Positions 8,930 to 19,178 of a stretch of DNA of 64,000 nucleotides are shown one piece after another. Positions within the stretch are counted from its first letter, which is position 1, and each line of letters opens with the position of its first letter. Origin of the DNA: Pyrus communis. Its lineage: Eukaryota > Streptophyta > Magnoliopsida > Rosales > Rosaceae. The position numbers and the translations under genes were made by a program. Where the stretch lies: the NCBI RefSeq assembly GCF_963583255.1, contig NC_084817.1, positions 8,562,121 through 8,626,120 of the forward strand, in the 5' to 3' direction. The notes under the pieces are model-generated. The model was not told the DNA's origin. It ran no database searches and saw only the letters and a list, made by a program, of their open reading frames with translations.

Positions 8930-11900
8930 CACTACTAGAATTTTGGCTAAAAGACACCTTTTTTATTGATGTCTATTGTTAATTGTGGACACTCACATTG
9001 GTGACAAACCTCAATTGTCATCAAGCAGCCACTAAATTAGAGAACATGTCCTATGTAGAGGACTCTATTGTAACAATGGCTACCCTTACTACATTGGTGG
9101 CATCTAAAAACAATGTCACCCCAAATCATTGGTAGCATCTGAAAACAATGCCACCCCTAAATCATTGGTGTCAAAGTCGCAAATTATGTTTAAAAAAAAA
9201 GGGGTGCCTTGTATGGTACGGGCACACAGATTGCAATTTCTTTATTTAATTTTTTTTTTTTGCTGGATGGTGAGAAAACAAATTGTAATATCATTGATAT
9301 ATGAATACAACTACAAATTTGCATAACTGATCTCTTATACAATTTTGCACAAATGTTGGTAACAAAGACCGTTAACAAATAGATCGAAAATTTAGATCCC
9401 TTACTGAAATCACAATTACGTTACAAGATTAAGCTACTTCAAACTTACATTTGCTCCTTACACAAAGATAACAGCTTCCTATATGCATAACACCATTTTA
9501 ACTAATACAACGTGCTCGTTTTGTGAATCCTTATAACATCTTTACTCCAAGCTATTAGTGATCTGTGGGGGAAAAAATGGAAACACATGAGATGGAATAT
9601 AGAAATAACTAGCAAGGCAGCCAGCACGATGCTGCAGGTTTTAAAACAATATAAAACATGTGAAACCCTATTTATATACATATAGAAATATCAAATCTAT
9701 TCGTACTTATCACCTAAGATTAAGAAAGTTTTACAAAGTTTGATATTAAGGAGGAAAATAAGGAGTAAAGAAACTCTTTAATCTCAACAACTACAGTCTG
9801 ACAATTAAAAGTTTTAGCAACAGAGTATGCATGCTTGACCCAACATTTCACCATCTAAACAATAAAAGGAATCAAAATATCAGTCAATTATATACATGAG
9901 TTTTTTATTCTATTTATGAAATAGATGACACAAATATCCACTTTGGTTGGATCAATGATTGGAACAAATTTGCAATCACTTAAAAGTTATAAATTCTTTA
10001 TAAAGTATGATGGCTTACCATAACTTCAGTGTCTTGAAAACTTTATTTAGTGTGCAGACTTGCATGACTAATAACTTGAACAAAAACATTTGATTATCAT
10101 TAGTAGTGACAGATATAAGGAAGGGAAAAACAAACGATGGAAGACAGAATTTTGGATAGCAGAAGATTAGCAAATGTGATTAACATGTGAAAAAAAAAAT
10201 TATAAGCAATTGAGAGGAAGATTGAGATAGAAAGACACATATGTTACACTTTTATTGTATGAAATACAACTTCATATGTATACTCTTAACTGGAAGATTG
10301 AAAACCATGCTATAACCAAAACTAAAGAGGACAGTAATGTCATAGCATGGGGAGAAAAAGAAAGAAAAGAACATACTTTCCAGCTTCACCAAGTATACTC
10401 TTAAGGTTCTCCACTGAATGATCCTTAGGTAGGTTCTCTACCAAAACAGTGCACTATAATGAACAAATTAGACGCTTGAAGTTTCCGAAAAATAATACAC
10501 AAAAAAATTAAGAACAAAAACTTAAAAAATTAAAGTCAAGTTTGGAAGGATACCTTTGCTATCAACTTTTCTGTGACCGGTAACAACAAAATTTAATTAA
10601 GACTGTAGTTTATGTAAAAACTCCAAATTTATTTCACTAGTCAACGAAATGAGCTTTAGAGAATGACAGATTACCAAAACCAAAAGAGAAACTAAGATTT
10701 GGAGTTAGCTTTATGAAGAGATTACATGTAACATAAAAATGAAATAAGACCAACCAAAATACAATAAATAAAAATGAATTCCATGATAATACTACCAGAC
10801 TAATTATGGAGTAGTAGCAAGTAACGATGATAAGAAATTACCAGAGCTAGGCTCCAAAACAGGGCACTCTATTCCTATGGTTGCCATGATCCCTCAATCA
10901 GCTTTCTCTAACCTTGAAACATATTAAAAAAAACAGCAAATCAACCTTGAAGCATATATCAAGCATAAAACAAACACTAAAAACAAATAGTTTTCCAGTT
11001 TCTAGACTCCGAACACAGAGTACAAGAAGAGCTCTCACACATTACAGAGTAATCACATATGTTAAATAGTATTTCACAACATTGTATATATGTATATTTC
11101 AATAATAATTACAGCTACTAGAAACAAGTAACAAATTAAGAAGTGGAACATTAACAACTTACTTCTTCACCGGGTATTACAATTGCCCACACTCTAATTA
11201 ATAAATAAACATACTTCCACAATTCAACTTTTTATCAAACTTTAATCAGATAAATAAAATTCTTGCCAATGAACTTGTTAACTCACCTTCAAACCATTCG
11301 CAATTTCCATCTTCTCCTCCATAGTTAATTCTTTCCACCCCTTGACTGTCAATGGAGCGCTATTTGATCTTTAATTACATCAAGAAAAAAAATCATTAGT
11401 ATTAAAATAAAAAAACTGTTTCAATCACTTACCCCTTGGATGTAAACTCATGGTTGAGGCTACTGACGAGGCTTTCTGGTTGCAAACGTTTTTGTTGTGG
11501 TTATGGGGTTGAACCAGCTCTGACTTCATCACACCCATTGCCGACCAATCCCTAACAAGTTCTCATCAAAATTTCTCGAAGTTTCAATTTTTGAACCAAC
11601 AAAAGCTAAACATTAACAGAACAGCATCAACAACCAAATAATATCAACCCAATCAAAAACCATAAAACCCAGAATTCCAATTACCATATTACGCATCAAA
11701 ATCACCCACCCAGGCTCCAGTTAGTCCTTATTGACAAATGACAACATCCCAATGTAGTACTCAAGACCGTCGGAGGTCCAACTCCGGCAGGCTTGGCCGG
11801 AAGACCCACGGTCACCGTTTATTAGATCTGAAATTGAGGAAATTCGGCTACGAATTTGTAGAAACTAACTTGGGGATTGTAAAGAGGACAAGAAGAGGAT

Positions 11901-12298
11901 TATGGAGGTATAATATGACGGTCATTGGCAACCGGTGGACGGCGGCGTTGTCTCGTGAGAAGAGGGGGAGAGAGGATACGGGAGGGAGGAGAGAATGAAT
12001 GGGGAAGGGAGGAGAGAGAATTAAGGGGGAAGAGAGGAGAGAGAATGTAGGAGAGGTGTTTGTCGTTTGTTAAAGGGAAGAGAACATTAATAGCTTTTTG
12101 TTTTTAGTTTTTTTTTTTAATTGTATTTTGCACAAAGGGTTAGCTTAGCACCGATCATCGGTGGCTCTCTACTTAAAAGCGACCAACCTCAACTTAAACG
12201 ACACCAAAAATAAACAACAGTGGTATTCTTTTTTACATCGACACGGATAGCAAATGGTGTCTTTACAATGGTGTTCTATAGCCCTTTTTCTAGTAGTG
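8930..12298. mobile_element. Non-autonomous CACTA (En/Spm-type) transposon
   Basis: The left end is CACTACTAGAATTTTGGCTA and the right end is the complement CTAGTAGTG, preceded by tctatagccctttt. The bases TGG flank both ends (8927-8929 and 12299-12301), which is the 3-bp target duplication expected for CACTA elements. Subterminal repeats are visible on the left ('attggtagcatctgaaaacaatgccacccc' variants at 9095-9175) and right (ggtgtc/ggtgttct near 12250-12285). The 3.37-kb interior is AT-rich with only short frames and no recognisable transposase, so it would need one in trans. Confidence 0.9.
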
Positions 12299-12301
12299 TG
12301 G

Positions 12302-12771
12302 CCCTGTGAAGTTCTTGTTTCAGTTCTTCAATGCCAATGTTTGTTACAGATGGTAGTATTAAAAGTGGAACCTCTTTTGATTACTTGAAGTTCTTGTTTC
12401 GAATTGAATTTCTTGTTTCAATTATTCAATGCCAATGCTTGTTCCTATGTTGATTACCTGAATTTCTTGTTCCTTTTGTTACGTATGATTTGCTGTGTAT
12501 CAAGTTCATTGTACAGGACCATGAAAATGTCCGACAATCTCTTGAGTCCCATGGATGAAGAAACAACTCTCACATTGCCCGCCTTTCATATTCTCTGTTG
12601 GAGTTCATGAAAAGTTGGCAGCTAACAGTAACAGCCTTGCTTAACTAACTCTACGAGATTATGATACAGTAGTACATTAATTTGTCGTAGCATCCCCCTC
12701 CATCCCAAACATGAGATTGGCAAAACATTAGAGAAGAAAAACTAATCAAGCATTGGACTTGGCATAATCAC
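12302..12771. other. Unassigned sequence right of the CACTA element
   Basis: The phrases 'gttcttgtttcaattcttcaatgccaatg' recur twice. No coding region or known repeat is recognised. With the CACTA element removed, this continues the sequence that ends at 8929. Confidence 0.4.
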
Positions 12772-12794
12772 AGTAGTAGTAGTAGTAGTAGTAG
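12772..12794. repeat. (AGT)n microsatellite
   Basis: Seven to eight AGT triplets lie at the left edge of the segment shared with 45.7-46.7 kb. The second copy has only about three triplets. Confidence 0.85.
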
Positions 12795-13747
12795 ATTTGC
12801 CATACAAGAATCAATCAATGTTAGAAAGAAATGATGCCAATGCCAGTCATTGTGAAACTACCTCTAAGATTAATGCTTTTGAGTGCAAACTCGGGGCCTT
12901 CGCCTTTGCCAGTCATTCGCATATGGATGCCCCGTCAAGCATGCATTCCTGTGGCTTTAATTCACAACACTTCCAGTTGGATGCATGATTTCCAGGAGGC
13001 CAATGAAGAACTAGTGGAGTGAGTAAAACTAAACAATCATGATGGATGCCTCCTAATGAACACCTAAAATTCTTCATTGAAATATGCAGCATTCATGGGC
13101 AATATGCAATCATCATGTTTGACGTTACCGCTAGGTCGACATACAAGAATGTCCCTGCATGGCACCGTGATCTCTGCCGGTGAGTTGGCTAAATTATTTT
13201 TGTGTCAAGTCTAATGTTTCTTCATTTATTTATTTATTTTTTTACATTAGTTGGTGATGGTTTGGTATATTTGATTCCTCACGTTAGTATTTCAGATTGT
13301 GCTAGAACATCCCTATTGTTCTCTGTGGCAACAAGGTTGATGTGAAGAACAGGCAGGTTAAAGCCAAGCAGGTTAGCTTCCACATAAAGAAGAATCTGCA
13401 GTACTCAGATATCAGCAAAGAGCAACTACAACTTTGAGAAACCCTTCCTCTACTTGGCGAGGAAGGGTGGGTGGAACTAAATGTGGGGGAGCTATAAGGA
13501 CAACGGATGGGAGAGGAGGTGCAATTCCATTCTTCTCGGATTCAGAAGAGCTCAAAATTTGTGAGGGATTCAGTTGCTTCCTTACAACTCCCATCAGAAT
13601 TCAAATTTCATAGTTCTTTGAGATTAACTAAATAAGAAATTTCACAAATTCTTAAAAATAAAATTCAATCATTTATATTCCGTCACTTTTGAATTCCTTA
13701 GTAATCATAAATCTCTTTGTCCAAACGCGGTGTAGAGGAAAGTTGAC
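12795..13747 (+). pseudogene. Ran GTPase pseudogene, copy 1
   Basis: After an intron-like AG at 13086 the sequence 13087-13180 reads as the Ran segment [15 protein letters not shown], then [13 protein letters not shown], followed by a GT donor. A second block at about 13296-13477 reads [23 protein letters not shown], then [24 protein letters not shown]. These include the NKxD guanine-specificity motif and the SAK motif of small GTPases. Breaks are visible: a TAG for Glu just before NIPIVL, a frame loss around KKNLQY, and an early end after LYLARK. The N-terminal P-loop and the acidic C-terminus of Ran are absent. The upstream part (12795-13085) is shared with copy 2 at 45.7 kb but is not Ran. 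An intron is present, so this is a duplicated gene fragment rather than a processed copy. Confidence 0.85.
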
Positions 13748-15127
13748 TGATAGGTGCATTATTTATCATATTTTCATATTAATTATCCCTAAGTTTTGTT
13801 AAGGAATTGATTATAAAAGAACCTTATTACTTTCCTTTTCTCAGTTTCAGCCATTTTGTGCACTTAGAACATTTTTGGTGATAATTCGACTTCCCGGAGG
13901 ATTTTTGATGCAAGGTTAATTGGAGAAGGAAGCTAAGAGGCTGAAGATTGTTGTGTCCAAATTTCATAATTTTCCATGGAGCCATTCATTCCAGTTTTAC
14001 AAATCAATTCCGCAAAAGTAATTTTCCCGTCAGAATTGTGCAGCTGCAGGAGAATGAAGATTTGAAGGCTTTCCTGATTTTTCCTAGTGGCGTGTGATAT
14101 ATGCCTGGAAAGATAAGAGATAAATCTACGTTTCCCATATTTTTACAGAATTTTCCAGAAGATAAATCGACCCCAAAACTGGCGTACAAGGCAGATGACG
14201 TGTTTCCCAAGTCAAGAAGGATTCTTTCCTAGTTTGTGTCATTAATTGTTTAGGAGTTTGTTTTATTTTAGAAGACTTTCTCCCAGACCTTTTGAGGTTT
14301 TTCTAGTATAAATAAGGTCCCTAAGAAACCATCCATCCATCAATCAATCCATCTATCCATCCACCACCACACCATACTACCATACTACCATCTCCGCAAT
14401 AAGTGAAGAGAGCTTAGGGACGTGCTTTGCCATGGATTCCGGGTTCTATTTTTTTTTTATTTTTTATATTTATGTGTAACTAAGTTATTTTCTAAGGTTT
14501 ATGATGAAGCCATGACATGAATATTTGCGAAGTACTTTGTTAATTATTATCCGATTATATACCATGTTATATTCTTAATTTTTGTGGGTATTTTATTCTA
14601 GATTCGGGTTTCTAATTACTAATCACCTTTAGGAATTTTGCATCTAGAGATTTAGATAAATCTATGAGGATGACCAATATCAATTAGGTTTATTGAAACT
14701 AAGATTAAGAATTGTAGACAAACTAGTGAGGATGACCAATATCATGTAGAGATACAAGAGTTGATGCCTGACCACAGATTAATTCATACCTTAGAAAGAA
14801 CAACTTTTAACATTGGCATGGTAATTGGATATTAATTGGCTCTAGGAAAAGTAAATAAGATTGTTAGGTTTTCTTGTGTCGTGTGTTTGTTTTAGTTAAT
14901 TGTCTTTTATTTTTCTTGTTAATTTTAGTCTTAATCAATTATTCAATTCAATCTATTCTTTGTCTGTTTAATTAAGTCTAGCATGATTAATCGGTTAAAT
15001 TGGTGTTAAAGCAATCTCTGTGGGATCGACCTCGTATTTGCATATATTACCACAATTGATTCGTGCGCTTGCGAGTTTAATTTGGTTTAAATTAATCTAT
15101 TATTTAGGTTAGTTTAAATATACATCA
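13748..15127 (+). mobile_element. Solo LTR, Athila/Tat-type Gypsy
   Basis: It starts TGATAGGTGCATTATTTATC and ends ATATACATCA, with TTGAC on both sides (13743-13747 and 15128-15132). The segment 'ctgtgggatcgacctcgtatt' near the right end is typical of Athila/Tat LTRs. A TATA-like box (gtataaataag) is near 14308. The second Ran pseudogene keeps the unoccupied site around 46640. The length is 1380 bp. Confidence 0.9.
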
Positions 15128-15149
15128 TTGACCAATTTGAAAAAGTTTT

Positions 15150-15713
15150 TGTAAGATCCCACATCGCCCAGGGGTGAGGATCCTATAAGCCTTATATGTA
15201 TATTCTCATCTCTACCTAGTACGAGGCCTTTTGGGAACTCATTGGCTTCAGGTTCCATCGGAACTCCGAAGTTAAGGGAGTTCGGGCGAGAGCAATCCCA
15301 TGATGGGTGACCCACTGGGAAGTTGCTCGTGAGTTCTCAGAAACAAAACCGTGAGGGAATGGTAAGCCCAAAGCGGACAATATTGTGCTACGATGGAGCC
15401 GGACTGGGATGTGACAGAATGGTATCAAAGCCACTCTGCCGTGTGGTGCGAGTGTGCCGACGAGGATGTCGGACCCCTAATGGAGGTGGATTGTAACATT
15501 CCACATCGACCAACGGAGAGGGGGTGATGTGCACATAAATGCCCACCTCCATATAACACGAGGCCTTTTGGGAGCTCACTGGCTTCAGAGTTCAATGGAA
15601 CTCTGAAGTTAAGCGAGTTCGCGCGAGAGCAATCCCAGGATGGGTGACCCATTGGGAAGTTCTCGTGTGAGTTCCCAGAAACAAAACCGTGAGGGTGTGG
15701 TCGGGGCCAAAGC
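15150..15713 (+). mobile_element. Cassandra TRIM element, right LTR truncated
   Basis: The left LTR is 15150-15416 (TGTAAGATCCCACATC...GGGATGTGACA). A methionine-tRNA-type primer site, TGGTATCAAAGCC, follows at 15420-15432. About 60 bases later a second LTR begins at 15492 (TGTAACATTCCACATC) and can be followed to about 15713, where similarity fades. Both LTRs carry a 5S rRNA-like block (15253-15333 and 15589-15671) with 'aactccgaagttaag' and 'gatgggtgaccc', the internal promoter region of 5S genes. This is the hallmark of the Cassandra family. There is no coding capacity. Confidence 0.92.
15253..15333 (+). promoter_or_regulatory. 5S rRNA-like internal Pol III promoter in Cassandra LTR
   Basis: The block contains the box A-like 'gaagttaagggag' and box C-like 'gatgggtgaccc' of 5S rRNA. 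It also has differences from plant 5S (for example 'catgatggg' for 'aggatggg'). It is part of an LTR and is not a ribosomal gene. Confidence 0.8.
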
Positions 15714-17644
15714 ACGAAGGTGAGCTTAACGTGGACTATGAAGGACGTGCTATTTTGAAGTACTGTGATTGGTGTGAGGATTACTGTAGCCACTGGACTG
15801 AAGAATGCAGGTCCATGCCAAAATAGTGAATTGGTCTAGACCTTGTCTTGGTGAGTAACTAGTCGGAGGAAGATCGAGTCCTTGTTGTTATGTTTACAAG
15901 TCTTGTAAGCGCATCACGTTGGGTGTAATGAATCTAATGATATGGTGTTATTTGCAACAGATGGTTCTGTATATATAAAGAAGGGCTACCCTACTTTTTA
16001 AACTTGTTTCATTGTTTGCTTATAAATTTTTGTGCTAGTAAATTAAATGGTTGGTATGATGACATTAAGACGCTCTCAAACTCATTACTAATTTAATCTA
16101 ATCATGACTCTTTAGATTTTGTGGCATTTCTTAGCAATCCATGGTTAAATCGGCTCCGTCATACAAGTGTTGCCTGTTTCATTGGAGTGATAAATTTTTT
16201 TTATGAGACAATTGGGTAGACAAGATTTTATGTTAGCATTTATTTATGTTAGCATTTATAGTACGATTTACCCCACTTTAATTTTCCTAATACCATTAAA
16301 GGTGCTCTCAGCCTTTGCAAAAGACTGGTTCTCCTATACCCGACGACTAAAGCATTGCCCGTCGAAAACAGTTCGTCGAACAAATGCCTTTGCACAAACC
16401 AAAACGTCAACTGTTTTGGCCCGACAAACGTTTGTATTCCGTCGGGTAAAGGTTATTTGCCCAACGAAATACTATTTGTCGAACAAATGGTCATTGCTGG
16501 TAGTGCAAAAGAACATGAAGCATGTCTCTTTTCTCTCATCCACTACCCTCTTAGTCTTCCGTAGGTGTCGAACATTAGAGGGTTCTTAGTCTTCCATAAG
16601 TGTCGAACATTAGAGGGTTCCTAACTTGGAACTTTGGAGAACACATGCAAGGAAGTTCAAGCGGAAGAAACCTGGAGCTTGGAGCTTGTAGGACGGAGCT
16701 TGGAGAAGTACCAACGAGAGCTTAGAAAGCATGCTACAAAGGTAAGCTTCGAAACAAAATATAGTTTAGAAACTTAATTTTTTTCACTCGGGCAGTATAG
16801 AGTATTCAAAAGCTTATAAAATGTAGAGTATTCACCCAACCACCTTTAGTAAAGCTTATAAAATTCTACAAGTTCACCCAGGACATTCCACAAATACCCT
16901 TATTGAAGCCCATTGTCATTCACCCTAAGAATATGTAAGTTCACCACAAAATAGGGGTGCAATCTGGAATGGTGTATCTAATTCTGACTGTAAAATTTTA
17001 GATATCGAATATTTTTCAAAATTGGTTGACTGAACTCATTCCTATGCATTAAACTCTTAAGTGTTTCAAACATATTCTTACAAAAAGATTTTTGAGATAT
17101 TCCGACTTTTTATAGTAATTCACTCAAATTATATATATATATATATATATTTTTTTTTTAAGGAAAATTGATATATTAGAGCAATTCCATCCCTAAAAAA
17201 ATACCCAGCCCATCTAATCCACTTAGTGAACAGTGATACATCCCAATAAACAGTAATAAGTCAAATGCATCTCCACCCTTAAAACTAAATAGCCTAGTCA
17301 ATTTTATTAAAATTTTATTAATTTTTATTATAAAAAAATAATTTGACTTTTATTTTCTAACTCGGTTTCTCTCTCTCTCTCGGTTTCTTTCTCTCTCTCG
17401 CTCGGCTCAGTCTCCGGGTCTCTTTCTCCCTTGTTCGACCGCTGCATATGCATTGCACATGCCTCTACCTCAAGGTCAAGGTAAGAAACTGCACCTTCCT
17501 GTTCGAATTGGGATTAGGGGTTGGGATTTCGAATTCAAAATCAAAGGTAAAGTTAAGGATTGTGATTTTGAATTCGAATTGGGATTAGGGATTCTAAATT
17601 GGCATTAATTAGTATATGTTATCAGTTTCAATTGACTAGGTTTT
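15714..17644. other. Intergenic sequence with CACTA-end remnant
   Basis: No gene is recognised. At about 16340-16505 there are repeated 'cgtcgaacaaatg/cccgtcg' motifs, ending in 'attgctggtagtg', which looks like one end of a different CACTA element (complement CACTACCAGCAAT). No matching left end was found. A segment at 16727-16815 (gctacaaaggtaagcttcgaaac, then atatagtttagaaacttaat) recurs at 30252-30535 with an insertion. A CT-rich stretch is at 17365-17410. Confidence 0.45.
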
Positions 17645-18087
17645 TGTTGGAAATTCAAGTCAAAACAAGGTTGCTATTGTTGAAAATCAATGTCAAAGTT
17701 AGGCATGGAAAATTAGGCAATGTTAGGTATGGTTGAATAAAAATTATTAGGTGCAATTAATGTGTTTTGTGTGGTAATAAATAATCTTAGTTTAATCATT
17801 TGGTTTGCTATAAATACCCAAGCTCTCAAGCATTGTAAATCATCCCATCCAAATCCCACTTCCAATTGTGAAGAAGCTTGTAAGCTTTCTTATTCCAATA
17901 GTTTGTAAACCTTTTTCATATATCAAAGTCCAAGTGTTTTGCCAAAGCTTGTTGCTTCCCTCCTTTCTCTATTTCTTTCTTTGTCCAATTTTATTTGAGA
18001 GTGCAAAGTGAAAGAGGTGTGATAGAGTTTGTAAACTTATCACCCACATATTTTGGTATTGAGTTAGTAAACTGTCAAATACCAACA
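17645..18087 (+). repeat. 5' LTR of the Copia element
   Basis: It has TG/CA ends, with a TATA-like box (gctataaatac) at about 17809 and a likely transcript start shortly after it. It ends directly before the primer binding site. Confidence 0.95.
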
Positions 18088-18089
18088 AT

Positions 18090-18102
18090 TGGTATCAGAG
18101 CC
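18090..18102 (+). promoter_or_regulatory. Primer binding site, initiator tRNA-Met type
   Basis: TGGTATCAGAGCC lies two bases after the 5' LTR. It is the standard sequence complementary to the 3' end of plant initiator methionine tRNA. Confidence 0.93.
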
Positions 18103-18131
18103 AGAATACCATTCTGGCAGGTGCAGCAGTT

Positions 18132-19178
18132 ATGGCGTCCAACTTAGTGCAACTCCAAGTTCCCACATTGAAGAAAGAAAATTATGAAAGATGGTGCATC
18201 CAATTCAAAGCATTGTTTGGATCACAGGAGCTATGGGAAGTTGTCAGTAGTGGGTATGTTGTACCCACTGCCGAGCAAGAAGCCGTATATACTACGGATC
18301 AAAGGAACACTCTCAAGGACTTACGAAAGAAGGACCAAAAGGCGCTGTATCTTCTATACCAGGGTTTGGAAGATTCAACGTTCGAGAAGGTTGCAGAAGC
18401 AACAACGAGCAAGCAAGTATGGGATACACTCAGTACAATCTACAAAGGAGTAGATCGAGTCAAGAAAGTGAGGTTACAATCACTTCGAGCAGATTTTGAA
18501 ACTGCTCATATGAATGAAGGGGAGAGCATCTCCGACTATCACTCAAGGCTCATTGCGATAGTAAATCAGATGAGGAGAAATGGCGAGAGACTCGATGAAG
18601 TACGAGTTGTGGAGAAGATACTCCGGTCACTCACATCTAAGTTTGAGCATGTGGTGACTGCCATTGAGGAATCCAAGGATTTGGAGGTGATGAACGCAGA
18701 AGAGCTACTAGGATCCCTCCTAGTTCACGAGCAACGCATTCAGAAGAATGCAAGCCCCACAACGCTAGAGCAAGCTTTGGAGTCAAAGTTGAATATTGAC
18801 AAACCAAATAAAGGTCGTGGGCAGTGGAACTCACGTCGTGGGAGCTCATCCAACCGTAGCCGAGGACGAGCCCGAGGAAGAGGTCGAGGCTATGCACAAA
18901 ATCAATGTCAGTCTCAGGAGTGGAGATCTACTCGAGGAAAGGCGCATATCCAGTGTCACAACTGTAAGCAATATGGACATTATGCCAATGAATGTTCACA
19001 TAAAAATGGTGAGCATGTCAACATGGCAGAATCAAGTGGAAATACTGATGAAGAACTTACAGTCTTACTAGCACACCATGGTATTTGGACTCTGGTGCAA
19101 GCAATCACATGTGTGGAAAGAAGGAGTTTTTTGCCGAACTCAAAAAAAAGGGGCCTATGGATCTGTAAGTCTTGGTGA
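18132..19178 (+). CDS. Copia Gag polyprotein
   Basis: The ATG is 45 bases past the 5' LTR. The protein starts with the typical Copia Gag N-terminus ([18 protein letters not shown]) and continues with the UBN2-type domain (about residues 50-200). An Arg/Gly-rich stretch (residues 225-265) and a CCHC zinc knuckle, [14 protein letters not shown] (around residue 277), follow. These form the virus-like particle and bind RNA. The Gag reading is convincing to about residue 318. The last 30 codons are out of frame relative to the protease, because an indel separates them from the DSGAS active site at 19088. The frame therefore ends early, at 19178. Confidence 0.92.
   Translation: MASNLVQLQVPTLKKENYERWCIQFKALFGSQELWEVVSSGYVVPTAEQEAVYTTDQRNTLKDLRKKDQKALYLLYQGLEDSTFEKVAEATTSKQVWDTLSTIYKGVDRVKKVRLQSLRADFETAHMNEGESISDYHSRLIAIVNQMRRNGERLDEVRVVEKILRSLTSKFEHVVTAIEESKDLEVMNAEELLGSLLVHEQRIQKNASPTTLEQALESKLNIDKPNKGRGQWNSRRGSSSNRSRGRARGRGRGYAQNQCQSQEWRSTRGKAHIQCHNCKQYGHYANECSHKNGEHVNMAESSGNTDEELTVLLAHHGIWTLVQAITCVERRSFLPNSKKRGLWICKSW
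19088..19168 (+). pseudogene. Copia protease active-site segment in a third frame
   Basis: The protease motif [10 protein letters not shown] is encoded from 19088 in a frame different from both Gag (before) and Pol (after). This frame stops at TAA 19166-19168. The change to the Pol frame lies around an A8-G4 run at 19142-19153, a likely slippage site. Thus two indels flank the protease and break the single Copia polyprotein. Confidence 0.8.

Noticed and set aside
11738..11998. 86-codon Arg-rich frame
   Set aside because: It lies inside the CACTA element near its right end, has no domain, and its end is a purine repeat (gagagagg).
15253..15333. 5S rRNA gene
   Set aside because: The similarity covers only part of 5S and lies inside a TG...CA bounded LTR with a primer site after it, so it is Cassandra and not rDNA.
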